From: Chloroflexota bacterium
GTDB lineage: Bacteria; Chloroflexota; Dehalococcoidia; Lucifugimonadales; UBA3495
Direction of reading: 5' to 3'
Length of the DNA stretch: 59,453 nucleotides
Assembly: GCA_026710825.1 (NCBI GenBank)
Contig: JAPOQH010000044.1
Location: 1 to 59,453, forward strand
Shown here piece by piece: positions 24,458 through 34,160 of this stretch (its first letter is position 1; each line of letters begins with the position of its first letter). Both the position numbers and the translations under genes were made by a program. The notes under the pieces were generated by a model. That model was not told the DNA's origin. It did no database searches and worked only from the letters and a program-made list of their open reading frames with translations.

Positions 24458-25804
24458 ATGGCTGGACCGCTGCAGGGTGTGCGCATCGTCGAGATGGGGC
24501 AGTTGATCGCGATACCATCGGCGATGAAGTGGTTGGCGGACATGGGCGCCGAGGTGATCCGCCTGGAATCGGTCCAGCGCCTCGAAAGCTACCGCACCGA
24601 CTCGCTGTACCACAACGATGTTGAAGGCGAGTTCTGGAACCGCGGCGCGAATTTCTATGAGCAAAACCGCAACAAGTTGGGAATGACGCTGGACCTGAGC
24701 CGCGACGAAGGACGGGCGGTTTTGCGAGACTTGCTCGCCGTGGCCGACGTGTTTGCGGAGAATTTCACTCCTCGGGTTATCAAGAATTTCAGCCTGGAAT
24801 ACGAAGATCTGCGGAAGATCCGGCCCGACATCATCATGGTGTCGTCCACGGGCTACGGATTCGACGGCCCTTGGTCCAACTTCGGGGCTACGGGGCCCGC
24901 CACGGAAGGAGCCGCCGGGCTCGCCTATATGACGGGTTACAAGGACGGCGGACCGGTGATGTCCGAGATTCCATACACGGACTACACAGCTGGCGAGCAC
25001 ACCGTGGCCGCGGTCATGCTGGCGCTGATGCACCGGTTGAACACCGGTCAGGGTCAGTTCATCGACGTATCGCAGACGCAGACCTGCAGCGCGACAATCC
25101 CTGAGGCGCTGCTGGACTGGACGGTCAACGGGCGCATCAGGGAACGGATCGGCAACGAGGACCCCGCAATGTCGCCGCACGGTTGTTACCCCTGCGCCGG
25201 CGACGACCGTTGGATCGCCATCGCCATCGACAGCGACGAGGCGTGGTACGCGCTGTGCCGGGTGATGAATCGACCCGATTGGGCCGCCGACGAAAGGTAC
25301 AGCGACGTGCTGCTGCGGATCCGGTACCGGGAAGAACTGGACAAGATGCTGGGGTTCGAGACCCGCAGCCACGACAACCACGAGCTTATGGCGAAATTGC
25401 AAGCCGTGGGCGTCGCAGCCGGCGCGGTCCTCGACAGCGAAGACCTCCTGTTCAACGAACATCTGAAACAGCGGCAGTTCTACGAGATCGTTGAACATCA
25501 TCCGGATACGGGTATGCCGCCGTTGCCCTATGCTGGACGCCCATGGAAGTTGTCAGCAACGCCAGCGGGTGCTCCCAAGGCGGCCCCGATCATGGGCCAG
25601 CACAACCGTGAAATCCTTTCCGGCCTGCTGGGCAAAACCGAGGACGAGATCGAGGCGCTGAAAGAGGACAACATCATCGGCGATTCCCCGCTGACACCGC
25701 GCGGCGTCCGTCGGCCTTCGCTGGATGAACAGGTGCGTCAGGGCAGAATGCAGCGTTACGACGTCAATTATGCAGAACAAGTTCGGGACTGGTTTGGCAT
25801 TTGA
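24458..25804 (+). CDS. CaiB/BaiF (class III) CoA-transferase, catalytic member
   Basis: 448 residues. Family features are complete: GVRIVEMGQLIAIPSAMKWLADMGAEVIRLE, VFAENFTPRVIKNFSLEYEDL, STGYGFDGPW, the catalytic Asp175 in YTDYTAGEHTVAAVMLAL, and TGQGQFIDVSQTQ. A roughly 50-residue C-terminal extension (after REILSGLLG) is longer than in FRC. It is one base after the previous gene and presumably forms a complex with it. The acyl donor and acceptor cannot be deduced. Confidence 0.88.
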   Translation: MAGPLQGVRIVEMGQLIAIPSAMKWLADMGAEVIRLESVQRLESYRTDSLYHNDVEGEFWNRGANFYEQNRNKLGMTLDLSRDEGRAVLRDLLAVADVFAENFTPRVIKNFSLEYEDLRKIRPDIIMVSSTGYGFDGPWSNFGATGPATEGAAGLAYMTGYKDGGPVMSEIPYTDYTAGEHTVAAVMLALMHRLNTGQGQFIDVSQTQTCSATIPEALLDWTVNGRIRERIGNEDPAMSPHGCYPCAGDDRWIAIAIDSDEAWYALCRVMNRPDWAADERYSDVLLRIRYREELDKMLGFETRSHDNHELMAKLQAVGVAAGAVLDSEDLLFNEHLKQRQFYEIVEHHPDTGMPPLPYAGRPWKLSATPAGAPKAAPIMGQHNREILSGLLGKTEDEIEALKEDNIIGDSPLTPRGVRRPSLDEQVRQGRMQRYDVNYAEQVRDWFGI

Positions 25805-25905
25805 GCCTGATCAACGAGTTCAATCAGGCGGCCGCGATTCCGTGATCCATCGGGGATCGTAACGGCATGGTGAATCCAGCAGGCGCTCCCGTGCGGCCAG
25901 ACTGA

Positions 25906-26367
25906 GTTTCCGACGAACCGTATCCGTTCGTCAGTCGGTTCAGTTTCCTGATGAAGAGCTGGGTTGGGCAGTTCATGATCAAGAGAATGAATTGCTTCGT
26001 GAACAAGGTGGTGCCCAAGGCCATCGGCAACAAAGCGGTCATCGCGCCGGAGATGATGCACCACTACCGCAGCGCTCTGCCAAGTCCCCAATCGCGAAAC
26101 GCGTGTGCAGCGTTGCAGGGGCACATCATCGGCGCCAGTGACTGGTTGGACGAAATTTGTCCCGACCGGGAGAAGTTTGCGGCGAAACCGTTCCTCGTGT
26201 TCTGGGGGTTGAAGGACACCGCATTTCGCCGCAAAGAGTTGGAGCATTGGCAACAGAACCTGACCGATTGCCAGGTTCACGATTTCAAGGAATGCGGACA
26301 CTTCCTCGGCGAGGAAGCGCCGGACCGGATGCTGCCTATGCTAAGGAGTTTCCTGGCTCGTGAGTAA
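25906..26367 (+). pseudogene. C-terminal remnant of a haloalkane dehalogenase-like alpha/beta hydrolase
   Basis: The frame opens after a stop at 25903-25905 and reads VSDEPYPFVSRFSFLMKSW through to RSFLARE; the first ATG is at 25951. It matches the cap and C-terminal part of haloalkane dehalogenase-type hydrolases: MMHHYRSALPSPQSRNACAAL, then KPFLVFWGLKDTAFR (the acid residue) and KECGHFLGEEAPDRML (the catalytic His). The N-terminal half, with the oxyanion HG motif and the nucleophile Asp of the elbow, is missing. The upstream 100 bases hold stops in all three frames. It is best read as a decaying gene. No Shine-Dalgarno precedes the ATG. Confidence 0.7.
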
Positions 26368-26384
26368 AGCTCGGAGGCTGCCAA

Positions 26385-26417
26385 ACGAAAAACGCCCCGC
26401 GGGGTTCGCCGGGGCGT
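26385..26417 (-). terminator. Intrinsic terminator of leuCD
   Basis: On the minus strand ACGCCCCG, a 10-base loop, CGGGGCGT and then TTTTTC. The 8-bp GC-rich stem lies 27 bases past the leuD stop. The plus strand shows only CTTT, so it mainly serves leuCD, possibly also the hydrolase remnant. Confidence 0.8.
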
Positions 26418-26443
26418 CTTTCGTTGAAGGCCTCGTATGCCGG

Positions 26444-27028
26444 TTATCTGCTTTCGAAGGCGGATATGGCGTCCTCGTGCTGCAGCGTCAGGCCAATGTC
26501 GTCCAGGCCGTTGAGCAGGCAGTAGCGCCGGAACTCGTCAACCTCGAAATCCACGACGATCTCTTCATCGCCGTCCCTGACCTGTTTTGCTTCCAGGTCT
26601 ACGGTGATTTCAAAGCCGGGATTGTCCTTGGACTTGTCCATGATCCGGCGGACATCAGCTTCGGGCAGGGTGAGCGGCAACACGCCGTTTTTGAAGCAGT
26701 TGTTGAAGAAAATGTCGGCAAAGCTGGGGGCAATGATGCACCGGATGCCGTAGTCTTCCAACGCCCAGGGTGCGTGTTCCCGGGATGATCCGCAGCCAAA
26801 GTTCGGGCCGGACACCAGGATTTTAGCGCTGCGATAGGCATCCTGATTGAGCAGAAAATCGGGGTTCTCCGACCGATCGTCGTTGTACCGGTAGCGGTCA
26901 AACAGGTACTGGCCGAAACCGGTGCGTTCGATGCTCTTCAGGTACACCGCCGGAATTATCATGTCGGTGTCAACATTGACGGCGTCGAGCGGTGCGACGA
27001 CACCTTCCAGTTTGACAAAGGGTTCCAT
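26444..27028 (-). CDS. leuD: 3-isopropylmalate dehydratase small subunit
   Basis: 194 residues. With LeuC it isomerises 2- to 3-isopropylmalate in leucine synthesis. The swivelling aconitase domain shows [22 protein letters not shown] and [17 protein letters not shown], then [20 protein letters not shown]. The ATG follows GAGG closely. It lies 62 bases after leuC on the same strand and ends at a strong terminator, so leuCD form an operon. leuA and leuB are not in the window. Confidence 0.95.
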   Translation of the reverse strand: MEPFVKLEGVVAPLDAVNVDTDMIIPAVYLKSIERTGFGQYLFDRYRYNDDRSENPDFLLNQDAYRSAKILVSGPNFGCGSSREHAPWALEDYGIRCIIAPSFADIFFNNCFKNGVLPLTLPEADVRRIMDKSKDNPGFEITVDLEAKQVRDGDEEIVVDFEVDEFRRYCLLNGLDDIGLTLQHEDAISAFESR

Positions 27029-27090
27029 TGTTTACCTCACGAAATCGTTGGGTGAGATTGCGCAGTTGCGATGCTACCCGCGGTGACGGT

Positions 27091-28494
27091 TTAGAATTCG
27101 CGCACGTCCACGAAGTGTCCGGCGATGGCGGCGGCAGCAGCCATTTCGGGGCTCACCAGGTGGGTCCGGCCACCCCTGCCTTGTCGGCCTTCGAAGTTGC
27201 GGTTCGATGTGGAAGCGCAGCGCTGGCCAGGATCCAGAATGTCGGGATTCATGCCCAGGCACATGGAGCAACCGGCAACTCGCCAGTCGAAGCCGGCGTC
27301 CTTGAACACTTGGTCAAGGCCCTCGGCCTCTGCCTCCGCCTTCACTCGGGCCGAGCCCGGAACGACCATGGCGTACACATCCGAACTGACCTGGCGGCCG
27401 CGGATCACGTTGGCGGCGGCGCGTAGGTCATCGATGCGAGCGTTGGTGCAAGCCCCCAGGAAAACCCGGTCAATCTTGATGTCCTCGATGCGCTGGTTGG
27501 GCTCCAGGCCCATATATTCCAAAGCTCGTTCGGCGGCTTCCCGTTCGGCAGTGGTCTCAAAGGATGCAGGATCGGGGACGCGGTCCGAGATCGAAGCGAC
27601 CATATCCGGCTTGGTGCCCCAGGTAACGAATGGAGCCAGGTCGTCGGCGTTAATGACAATGGTGCGATCGTAGGTCGCGCCGGAGTCCGTAGCCAGCCCA
27701 CGCCACTCCTCAATCTTCGCCTCGAGCTCGGCCCCCTTGGGCGCGTATGGCCGCGTCCGAACGTAATCAAACGTGGTGTCGTCGGGAGCGATCATGCCCG
27801 CGCGCGCGCCACCCTCGATGCTCATGTTGCACACCGTCATGCGGCCGTCCATCGACAAGCCACGGATGGCTTCGCCGGTGTATTCAATGACGTGGCCCGT
27901 CCCGCCGTTGACTCCCATGTGTCCAATTATTCCCAGGATCACGTCCTTGGCTGTGACACCGTTGGGCAGCTGTCCATCAACGCGCACTTCCATCGTGCGG
28001 GGCTTGAACTGGCGCAGGGTTTGTGTGGCTAGGACGTGCTCCACCTCGGACGTTCCGATGCCCACAGCGAAGCATCCCAGAGCGCCGTGCGTCGATGTGT
28101 GGCTGTCGCCGCAGACGACGGTCTTGCCCGGCAGGGTGTACCCCAGGTCCGGTCCGATGACGTGGACGATGCCCTGGTTTTCGCTGAAACGGTCGTAGTA
28201 GTACGGCAAACCAAATTCTGCCGCGTTCCGGTCCAGCGCATCCAGCTGTGCTTTGGAAATCTGGTCTTCGATGGGCCGGGTCAATTCCCAGGTGGGGGTG
28301 TTGTGGTCGGCAGTTGCAACGGTCAGGTCAGGCCGGCGAACCTTGCGTCCAGCCATGCGCAGGCCGTCAAATGCCTGGGGAGATGTAACTTCGTGCACCA
28401 GATGCAGATCAATGTAGATTAGAGACGGCTGCCCTGGTTCTTCGTGCACCACGTGGGCATCCCAAATTTTTTCGAACATGGTTCGGGCGGCCAA
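27091..28494 (-). CDS. leuC: 3-isopropylmalate dehydratase large subunit
   Basis: 467 residues. It carries the 4Fe-4S cluster; ligands are in [13 protein letters not shown] and [10 protein letters not shown], and [14 protein letters not shown] and [19 protein letters not shown] are typical. The start is TTG 28494, supported by AGGAGG 7 bases upstream; the next ATG is five codons in and has no such site. It is transcribed with leuD from the extended -10 promoter at 28559-28567, through a leader with two overlapping hairpins. Confidence 0.95.
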   Translation of the reverse strand: MAARTMFEKIWDAHVVHEEPGQPSLIYIDLHLVHEVTSPQAFDGLRMAGRKVRRPDLTVATADHNTPTWELTRPIEDQISKAQLDALDRNAAEFGLPYYYDRFSENQGIVHVIGPDLGYTLPGKTVVCGDSHTSTHGALGCFAVGIGTSEVEHVLATQTLRQFKPRTMEVRVDGQLPNGVTAKDVILGIIGHMGVNGGTGHVIEYTGEAIRGLSMDGRMTVCNMSIEGGARAGMIAPDDTTFDYVRTRPYAPKGAELEAKIEEWRGLATDSGATYDRTIVINADDLAPFVTWGTKPDMVASISDRVPDPASFETTAEREAAERALEYMGLEPNQRIEDIKIDRVFLGACTNARIDDLRAAANVIRGRQVSSDVYAMVVPGSARVKAEAEAEGLDQVFKDAGFDWRVAGCSMCLGMNPDILDPGQRCASTSNRNFEGRQGRGGRTHLVSPEMAAAAAIAGHFVDVREF

Positions 28495-28515
28495 TTTCTA
28501 TCCTCCTCAAGACAG

Positions 28516-28557
28516 GGGAGCGTGCTTGCGCTCCCGCGAGTTCCAATACGGCGCGGG
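28516..28557 (-). promoter_or_regulatory. leuC leader with two mutually exclusive hairpins
   Basis: In the minus-strand RNA the upstream pair is CCCGCG/CGCGGG (28552-28557 with 28533-28538, 13-base loop). The downstream pair is GGGAGCG/CGCTCCC (28529-28535 with 28516-28522, 6-base loop). They share three G residues (28533-28535), so both cannot form fully. No T tract follows. The Shine-Dalgarno begins about 10 bases later, which suggests control of translation or RNA stability if anything. Confidence 0.45.
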
Positions 28558-28558
28558 T

Positions 28559-28567
28559 ATTATAGCA
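28559..28567 (-). promoter_or_regulatory. leuCD promoter (extended -10)
   Basis: Minus-strand TGC-TATAAT, a perfect extended -10, 65 bases upstream of the leuC TTG. It sits just past the end of the antiporter gene on the same strand. Confidence 0.65.
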
Positions 28568-28587
28568 TCGCCGATGAGGGGGATTGT

Positions 28588-30228
28588 TCAGTGAGCGCCG
28601 GTGGCCTCCATGGTCATGAGCTCGACAATGTCGTTGCTGGTGACGGCCCCCAAAAACTTCTCGGAATCCTTCTCGACGATGGGAATAATCGAAACCGAAT
28701 ACTCGCTCATGCGGTGGAGCACATCTTCGACGTGGTCTTCGGGAGCAGCCTGTGGAGCTTCGCTCCGCAGCACATCGCCGAGCGGCGTTTTGCCCCACGC
28801 CCCTTTGGGCAGATACCTGAGCATTTCAAGCGACACGATACCAAGGAAAGCGTCCTTGTCTGCCACCACGTAATCGTGCTGGTGCGGCACCAACCACCGT
28901 TCGGTGAATTCACGCACGGTTACGTCAGGGTGAAGGTGGTGGCGGGATCGGTCCAGGATAGCGTCGACGGTGATGTCCTCGAGAGCAAATCCGATGACTC
29001 CGGCCGGTATATCGTTCAGGCTGGTGGGAAGATCCGGTTTCCGACTCGCACGATTCACCGCAAAGCTGATCACCGGAGGCATGAGCAGGATGTAACCAAA
29101 CATCACCAGGACCAGGAAGGAGAAAACCACCTCGTCGATTGTGCCGGTCTCCCACAGCACCAACAGAAGGGCGATTTCCGCAACCCCCTTTCCCATGAGG
29201 CCGGACGCGACGGCGTACGGCACAGTCAAACGCGCCACGTACGCTCCGATAAACGCGCCTATGAAGTTGCCGACCAACGGAACTAGCGCGAGCGCCACCA
29301 TGGTCCACGGGTCGAGAGTTATGAACGAGAAACTGAAGTGTAGTCCGGCGGACGCGAAGAACAGTGGGACGAAGAAACCCTCCGCGACGCTACGAAGCCC
29401 GGGAAGAATCTCCCGTCGTGCCTGGTAAGACAATCCCGACAGGGAGGCGCCGAAAAGCAATGCCCCCAGGGATCCGTGTAGACCCATCAATTCCGCCCCA
29501 AACACCATCAAAAACAGGATGCCTATCAGCAATCCCAAGGACAATTGAGGTACTTGGATCGCACGCTGCAGTAGCGATACCAGCGGCGGGAGGACTCGTG
29601 ATGACAAAACCCAACCTACCACCGCAAAAGCAACTATTTTCCCCAGCAGAATCAATAGCCCAACGGGGGACAACTCGTGGGAGTGTTCGCCGATGCTGAA
29701 CCCGATGACCAACAGCGTGATCAACTCGGCGATGACGACCACCGTGAAGATCTGCAGGCCCAGCGGTTCCCGCAGCCGCCCATCGTCCGCGAGGACCTTG
29801 GCTACTATGCCCAGGCTGGTCATCGACAAGACGCCGGCTAGGGCCAACGCTTCGGTGAAATTCAGGCTCAACCCGAAATCGAATACCAGGTCTGTGGTGA
29901 CCAGCATCGCGATTCCCAGTGAGAAGATGACTGAGAGAATCGCGGTAACAAAGTAGTGGCCCCGCAGTGTGGCCATGAAACTGGATATGTCGATTTCATC
30001 CAGGCCGATCAGGAAGAAAAATATGAACACCCCCAACGTCAACAGCAGTTCAAGGTGTCCGCTGGATTCAATGTGCCAAATCCCTGACAGATTCAGTACA
30101 GGTCCCAACAGGATCCCAATCGCGGCGTAAGCCACGATCGCGTTCAGCCTGAGTCGGCGGAATATACCCTCGGCCAGCTTTGCACCTATGACCAGTAGCC
30201 CCAGGGACAATAGCGCTTCGTGGTTCAT
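28588..30228 (-). CDS. CPA2-family cation/proton antiporter with CBS domains
   Basis: 546 residues. Residues 1-385 contain about 12 hydrophobic helices, in the pattern of Kef/NhaP-type antiporters (NAIVAYAAIGILLGP, FFLIGLDEIDISSF, LGALLFGASLSGL, GLMGKGVAEIALLLVL). This exchanges K+ or Na+ for H+ across the inner membrane. The C-terminal ~130 residues carry a CBS pair (AILDRSRHHLHPDVTVREFTE and LGDVLRSEAPQAAPEDHVEDVL), which usually senses adenine nucleotides. There is no TrkA-N domain. It stands alone between leuCD and the divergent aminopeptidase. Confidence 0.87.
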   Translation of the reverse strand: MNHEALLSLGLLVIGAKLAEGIFRRLRLNAIVAYAAIGILLGPVLNLSGIWHIESSGHLELLLTLGVFIFFFLIGLDEIDISSFMATLRGHYFVTAILSVIFSLGIAMLVTTDLVFDFGLSLNFTEALALAGVLSMTSLGIVAKVLADDGRLREPLGLQIFTVVVIAELITLLVIGFSIGEHSHELSPVGLLILLGKIVAFAVVGWVLSSRVLPPLVSLLQRAIQVPQLSLGLLIGILFLMVFGAELMGLHGSLGALLFGASLSGLSYQARREILPGLRSVAEGFFVPLFFASAGLHFSFSFITLDPWTMVALALVPLVGNFIGAFIGAYVARLTVPYAVASGLMGKGVAEIALLLVLWETGTIDEVVFSFLVLVMFGYILLMPPVISFAVNRASRKPDLPTSLNDIPAGVIGFALEDITVDAILDRSRHHLHPDVTVREFTERWLVPHQHDYVVADKDAFLGIVSLEMLRYLPKGAWGKTPLGDVLRSEAPQAAPEDHVEDVLHRMSEYSVSIIPIVEKDSEKFLGAVTSNDIVELMTMEATGAH

Positions 30229-30410
30229 TCCCTATTTCGCTCCGTCATGTCGGAAATAGTCTCATCCATCCCAGGGTACGCCCGGACCCGGGAGTTAACA
30301 CACGGTGACCGCATCGACACTATCAAAGTATCCGGGCGTCGCACATTATTCCTCAGTAAATGTCTGCGCACAAGCGACATAGGATGTGTGCATATTATTC
30401 TGCAAGGTGG

Positions 30411-30427
30411 TCCGGTTTTCAACCGGA
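30411..30427. promoter_or_regulatory. Small hairpin upstream of the M1 aminopeptidase
   Basis: TCCGGTT-TTC-AACCGGA, 64 bases before the ATG. The 262-base divergent region 30229-30490 otherwise holds only a weak GATAAA -10-like box at 30440-30445 and the aminopeptidase Shine-Dalgarno. Confidence 0.35.
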
Positions 30428-30490
30428 AATGACCGGTGTGATAAACTGGCGCAGCACACTTTCTGAGTAGAAATCCTGGAGGAAATGTAG

Positions 30491-33103
30491 ATGCCGTCTG
30501 CCGAAGCCGTCGTCCTTCCCGGTAATGTTCGTCCCGTCCATTACGATCTGACGTTAACCCCCAATTTTGAAGACTTCACGTTCTCGGGCGAGGTGGATAT
30601 TGCGGTCCGTATTGAACCTGGTACCACCGAAGTTCTGTTGAACTGTTCCGAGATCGACATAAAAGCCGCATTAGTTAGTTGGACGGACAGCAGCGGTCAA
30701 CACACTCAGCAGGCCACCGGTATCGCCTACAACGCCGACGCCGAAACCGCCACCATCCAAATCGGGTCGACCTCCGCAGAGGGTCTGGTCGGCGACTACC
30801 ATCTTCAGATGGAATTCACCGGAGAGTTGAACGACAAACTCCGCGGTTTCTATCGCAGTCAGTACACCAACCCCGAGGGCGAAACCGCCTATTTGGCTAC
30901 CACTCAATTCGAGGCTACCGATGCCCGTCGGGCATTGCCATGCTGGGACGAGCCCGCGGTCAAGGCGACATTCCAGGTCACGCTGAACGTCCCGGAAGAG
31001 ATGGAGGCGGTATCCAACACGCCCATTATCGAAGCAGGACCCGGCCCAACCGCCGGCACCAAGACGGTCAAATTCGACACCACGCCGATCATGTCCACAT
31101 ACCTGTTGGCCTTCGTTATCGGCGACCTGACCCACATCGAAAAAGAAGCCGCTGACGGCACTGTTGTGGGTATCTGGATGACGCGCGGCAAAGAGGAGCA
31201 GGGTCAATTTGCTCTCGATACCTCGGTGAAACTGCTGTCGTTCTTCAACGACTATTTCGGTATCCCTTACCCTCTCCCCAAGCTGGACCATCTCGCGATT
31301 CCCGACTTTGCCGCTGGCGCCATGGAAAACTGGGGCTGCGTCACCTACCGGGAGACCGCCCTGCTGGTGGACCCGGCGAACTCCTCTGCCGGAACCCGCC
31401 AAAGGGTCGCAGAAGTGGTGGCCCACGAGATGGCGCACATGTGGTTTGGCGATTTGGTCACCATGGAGTGGTGGGACGACCTCTGGCTGAACGAGAGTTT
31501 CGCCACCTGGGTCGGAACCAAGGCCGTGGACTGGCTCTTCCCCGAATGGTCAATGTGGACCCAATTCGTCAACATGGACACCAACCGCGCGTTCAACTTG
31601 GATGGACTGAAGAACTCGCACCCCATCGAGCAGGAAGTGCTGAACCCGGCAGAGGTCAGCCAGCTGTTTGACGCCATCAGCTACAGCAAGGGCGGGTCCG
31701 TTCTCAGGATGCTGGAGCACTTCCTGACGCCCAGCGCCTTCCGCGTTGGCCTGAACATCTACCTCAACCGGCACTCATACGATAACGCTCGCACCACGGA
31801 CCTGTGGACCGCATTGGAGGAATCGTCCGGCCAGCCCGTGAATACCATCATGAGCAGTTGGACTGGACAGATGGGATATCCCGTGCTCGACGTGGCCGCG
31901 TCGCCAACTGACGGCGGGATAGCGTTGGAAATCAAGCAGGAACGGTTCGTATTCGATTCGGTGCTGGACGATGCATCCGACGGCGACGAGGAACAGGTTT
32001 GGCCAGTCCCGCTGACCGTTACTGCCGAAGGCATCGGAATCACCGCGACCCTCGTGAACGCAGCCACCGACACGGTGACGGTGGCGACCCCATCAGCTCC
32101 CAACTGGTTCAAGGTGAATCCCGACCAGACCGGGTTCTATCGCGTCAACTACACCGACGAGGATTGGGACCGACTGGTTCCGGTTATTGAGAAACAGACC
32201 CTCCCGGCTACCGACCGTTTGGGCATCCAGAACGACGCCTACGCCCTGGCTAAAGCAGGCCTGCTGCCGGTTACCCGGTTCCTGACTCTGGCGGAGGCGT
32301 ATCAGAACGAAAACGATGCTTCGGTCTGGAGCGATCTTGCCACCAATCTGCGTGAGATCGAGGGTCTGATCTCGGACCAGCCATACTTGGAGTCTTTCCG
32401 GTCGTTCGGCCGGGAACTTTTCGGCCCCGCGGCTCAGCGTTCGGGTTGGGAAGTGCGAGCCGGCGAGGGCCATTTGGATTCGCTGCTTCGCTCGACGGTG
32501 CTGAGCCAGGCCGGAGTGTATGGCGATCCCACGGTCATTTCCCAGGCCCAGGAGCTTTTTGCCCGCTATCAGGTGGATGCCGCCAACGTGCGGCCTGACC
32601 TGCGCGGCGTCGTATTCAGCCTGGTGGCGCAGGAAGGTGATCGCGCCGTCTACGATCGCATCTGGGAACTGGAGCGAGCCGCCGATTTGCACGAGGAAAA
32701 GATCAGGCTGTTGATGTCTCTGGCCCGATTCCAGGATCAGGGCTTGCTCCGGGAAACCCTCGAACGTTCGCTCACTGATGACGTCCGGTTGCAGGACACC
32801 ATCTTCGTAGTTTCGGCAGTGGCCGCCAACCACAGGGGAGGCGATCTGGCTTGGGAGTTTCTCAAGGACCAGTGGGACGAATTCGACCGGCGTTACGGTG
32901 GCGGCGGTTTTGGACTGATGCGCTTGGTAGCCATCACCAACTCGTTTACGACCAACGAGAAACGCGACGATGTTGCCGCGTTCTTTGAGGAACATCCCAC
33001 ACCCGCCGCTGAACGCACCATCCGCCAGGCCTTGGAGCGGATTGCGTTGAACGTCGCATGGTTGGACCGGAACGGGCCGGAGTTGGCCCGTCACTTCGGC
33101 TAG
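30491..33103 (+). CDS. M1-family zinc aminopeptidase
   Basis: 870 residues. It removes N-terminal residues from peptides. The substrate-recognition motif GAMENWG and the zinc site H312-EMA-H316 with Glu335 (WLNESFATW) are intact. It has the four-domain layout of ERAP/tricorn-factor-type enzymes, with a helical ERAP1-like C-terminal half (FYRVNYTDEDWDRLVPVI onward). There is no signal peptide, so it is cytoplasmic. Shine-Dalgarno GGAGG lies 9 bases before the ATG. Its stop overlaps the stop of the convergent gene (CTAG at 33100-33103). Confidence 0.93.
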   Translation: MPSAEAVVLPGNVRPVHYDLTLTPNFEDFTFSGEVDIAVRIEPGTTEVLLNCSEIDIKAALVSWTDSSGQHTQQATGIAYNADAETATIQIGSTSAEGLVGDYHLQMEFTGELNDKLRGFYRSQYTNPEGETAYLATTQFEATDARRALPCWDEPAVKATFQVTLNVPEEMEAVSNTPIIEAGPGPTAGTKTVKFDTTPIMSTYLLAFVIGDLTHIEKEAADGTVVGIWMTRGKEEQGQFALDTSVKLLSFFNDYFGIPYPLPKLDHLAIPDFAAGAMENWGCVTYRETALLVDPANSSAGTRQRVAEVVAHEMAHMWFGDLVTMEWWDDLWLNESFATWVGTKAVDWLFPEWSMWTQFVNMDTNRAFNLDGLKNSHPIEQEVLNPAEVSQLFDAISYSKGGSVLRMLEHFLTPSAFRVGLNIYLNRHSYDNARTTDLWTALEESSGQPVNTIMSSWTGQMGYPVLDVAASPTDGGIALEIKQERFVFDSVLDDASDGDEEQVWPVPLTVTAEGIGITATLVNAATDTVTVATPSAPNWFKVNPDQTGFYRVNYTDEDWDRLVPVIEKQTLPATDRLGIQNDAYALAKAGLLPVTRFLTLAEAYQNENDASVWSDLATNLREIEGLISDQPYLESFRSFGRELFGPAAQRSGWEVRAGEGHLDSLLRSTVLSQAGVYGDPTVISQAQELFARYQVDAANVRPDLRGVVFSLVAQEGDRAVYDRIWELERAADLHEEKIRLLMSLARFQDQGLLRETLERSLTDDVRLQDTIFVVSAVAANHRGGDLAWEFLKDQWDEFDRRYGGGGFGLMRLVAITNSFTTNEKRDDVAAFFEEHPTPAAERTIRQALERIALNVAWLDRNGPELARHFG

Positions 33104-34131
33104 GGGGCGGAAAGGGAAACCAATCGGTCGGCTAGGACCTCAATTCGTCCCCGCTCCGGTACGCAGTCCAACCAGCGCTGCGGTATGGCTGACGCTCCGT
33201 ACCGGGCGCCCAGAACTGCGCCAGCCACAGCAGCGTTGGTGTCGGTGTCGCCACCCGAATTGACAGAGGCGATGAGCGCGTCCTCAAAGTTCAAGGGAGT
33301 GGCGGCAGCCCAGAGGCCAAACTGCATCGCGAGCAGGGTGTGGCCGATGAGCCCGTGCCGCCTCAGCAACCACTCATTTCCGGCGGGCGGCGTTTCACCT
33401 GTCGCGATTGACTCCAGCACATCTGCTGGGATTCCATCGCGATGGGAAATGGCGAGCGGGTCCGGACATCCATCGCCCTGCGCCGCGTGTAGGAGTGTGC
33501 TCATATCAGGTTCATTCCCGTTGAGGAACTGGGCAATCACCGCGTTGACGATGATGCACGACCACTGGCAAGTCGGAGCGTAATGCGTCACCGCGCACGT
33601 CCACGCCGAGTCTGCGATCAGTTGTGCCGAATCGCTCCGCCGGGCAATAGCTACCGGGGCGCACCGCATCACTCCGCCGTTCGGCGCAATGCCGTCCCTG
33701 CTTTCGTAAATCGCCCGGGCCGCATTGGGAGGCTGTCGATCCCGACGCAGCCCTTGGATGACTGCTTCGGTGGTGATCCCTATCCCCCGTCCGTTGTCCC
33801 GCTTCCAAACAATCAATCGCTCGACAAAGTCGGCGGCAAAATCTCCTCCGACCACCAGAGCCTCTCCCAAATCAACGGCCTGCGCCAGGTCGTCATCCAT
33901 GAGTCGATGCGCTTCTCGAGGGTCTATTTCCCTGACACCGTCGGGATACCTGGTGGCAATCTGGTCGTATGGCCTGCCTTCCACCTCCAGCCCCAAAAGA
34001 TTGCCGGCGGCCAGCCCAAGCAAGACGCCTCGAGCCCGGTCTCGCAGGTCCGAACTACTCGCCGTGGACTCTGAACGGGATAGCAACTCCACCAACCTCG
34101 GGGCATGGGAAACGATGGAATCTTCACTCAT
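33100..34131 (-). CDS. ADP-ribosylglycohydrolase-family protein
   Basis: 343 residues. The family hydrolyses ADP-ribose from proteins or small molecules (DraG, ARH) using two Mg ions. GVLLGLAAGNLLG begins the fold. The first metal cluster is DDDLAQA, and the second is SGGDTDTNAAVAGAVLGARYG near the C-terminus. The central GIAPNGGVMRCAPVAI is typical. I chose the ATG at 34131, six bases after GGAGG; the frame is open further up, into the metH promoter region. The leader contains a terminator-like hairpin (34161-34174). The target is unknown; there is no ART gene nearby. Confidence 0.87.
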   Translation of the reverse strand: MSEDSIVSHAPRLVELLSRSESTASSSDLRDRARGVLLGLAAGNLLGLEVEGRPYDQIATRYPDGVREIDPREAHRLMDDDLAQAVDLGEALVVGGDFAADFVERLIVWKRDNGRGIGITTEAVIQGLRRDRQPPNAARAIYESRDGIAPNGGVMRCAPVAIARRSDSAQLIADSAWTCAVTHYAPTCQWSCIIVNAVIAQFLNGNEPDMSTLLHAAQGDGCPDPLAISHRDGIPADVLESIATGETPPAGNEWLLRRHGLIGHTLLAMQFGLWAAATPLNFEDALIASVNSGGDTDTNAAVAGAVLGARYGASAIPQRWLDCVPERGRIEVLADRLVSLSAP

Positions 34132-34160
34132 ACGAAACCTCCAGGTGTCAAGATAAAAAC

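Noticed and set aside
25768..26301. A 177-residue minus-strand frame opposite the hydrolase remnant
   Set aside because: The plus strand matches a known hydrolase family motif by motif, so the minus frame is its shadow.
30220..30432. A 70-residue plus-strand reading frame between the antiporter and aminopeptidase genes
   Set aside because: It overlaps the antiporter start, has no Shine-Dalgarno and an unbiased composition; the region looks like a divergent promoter.
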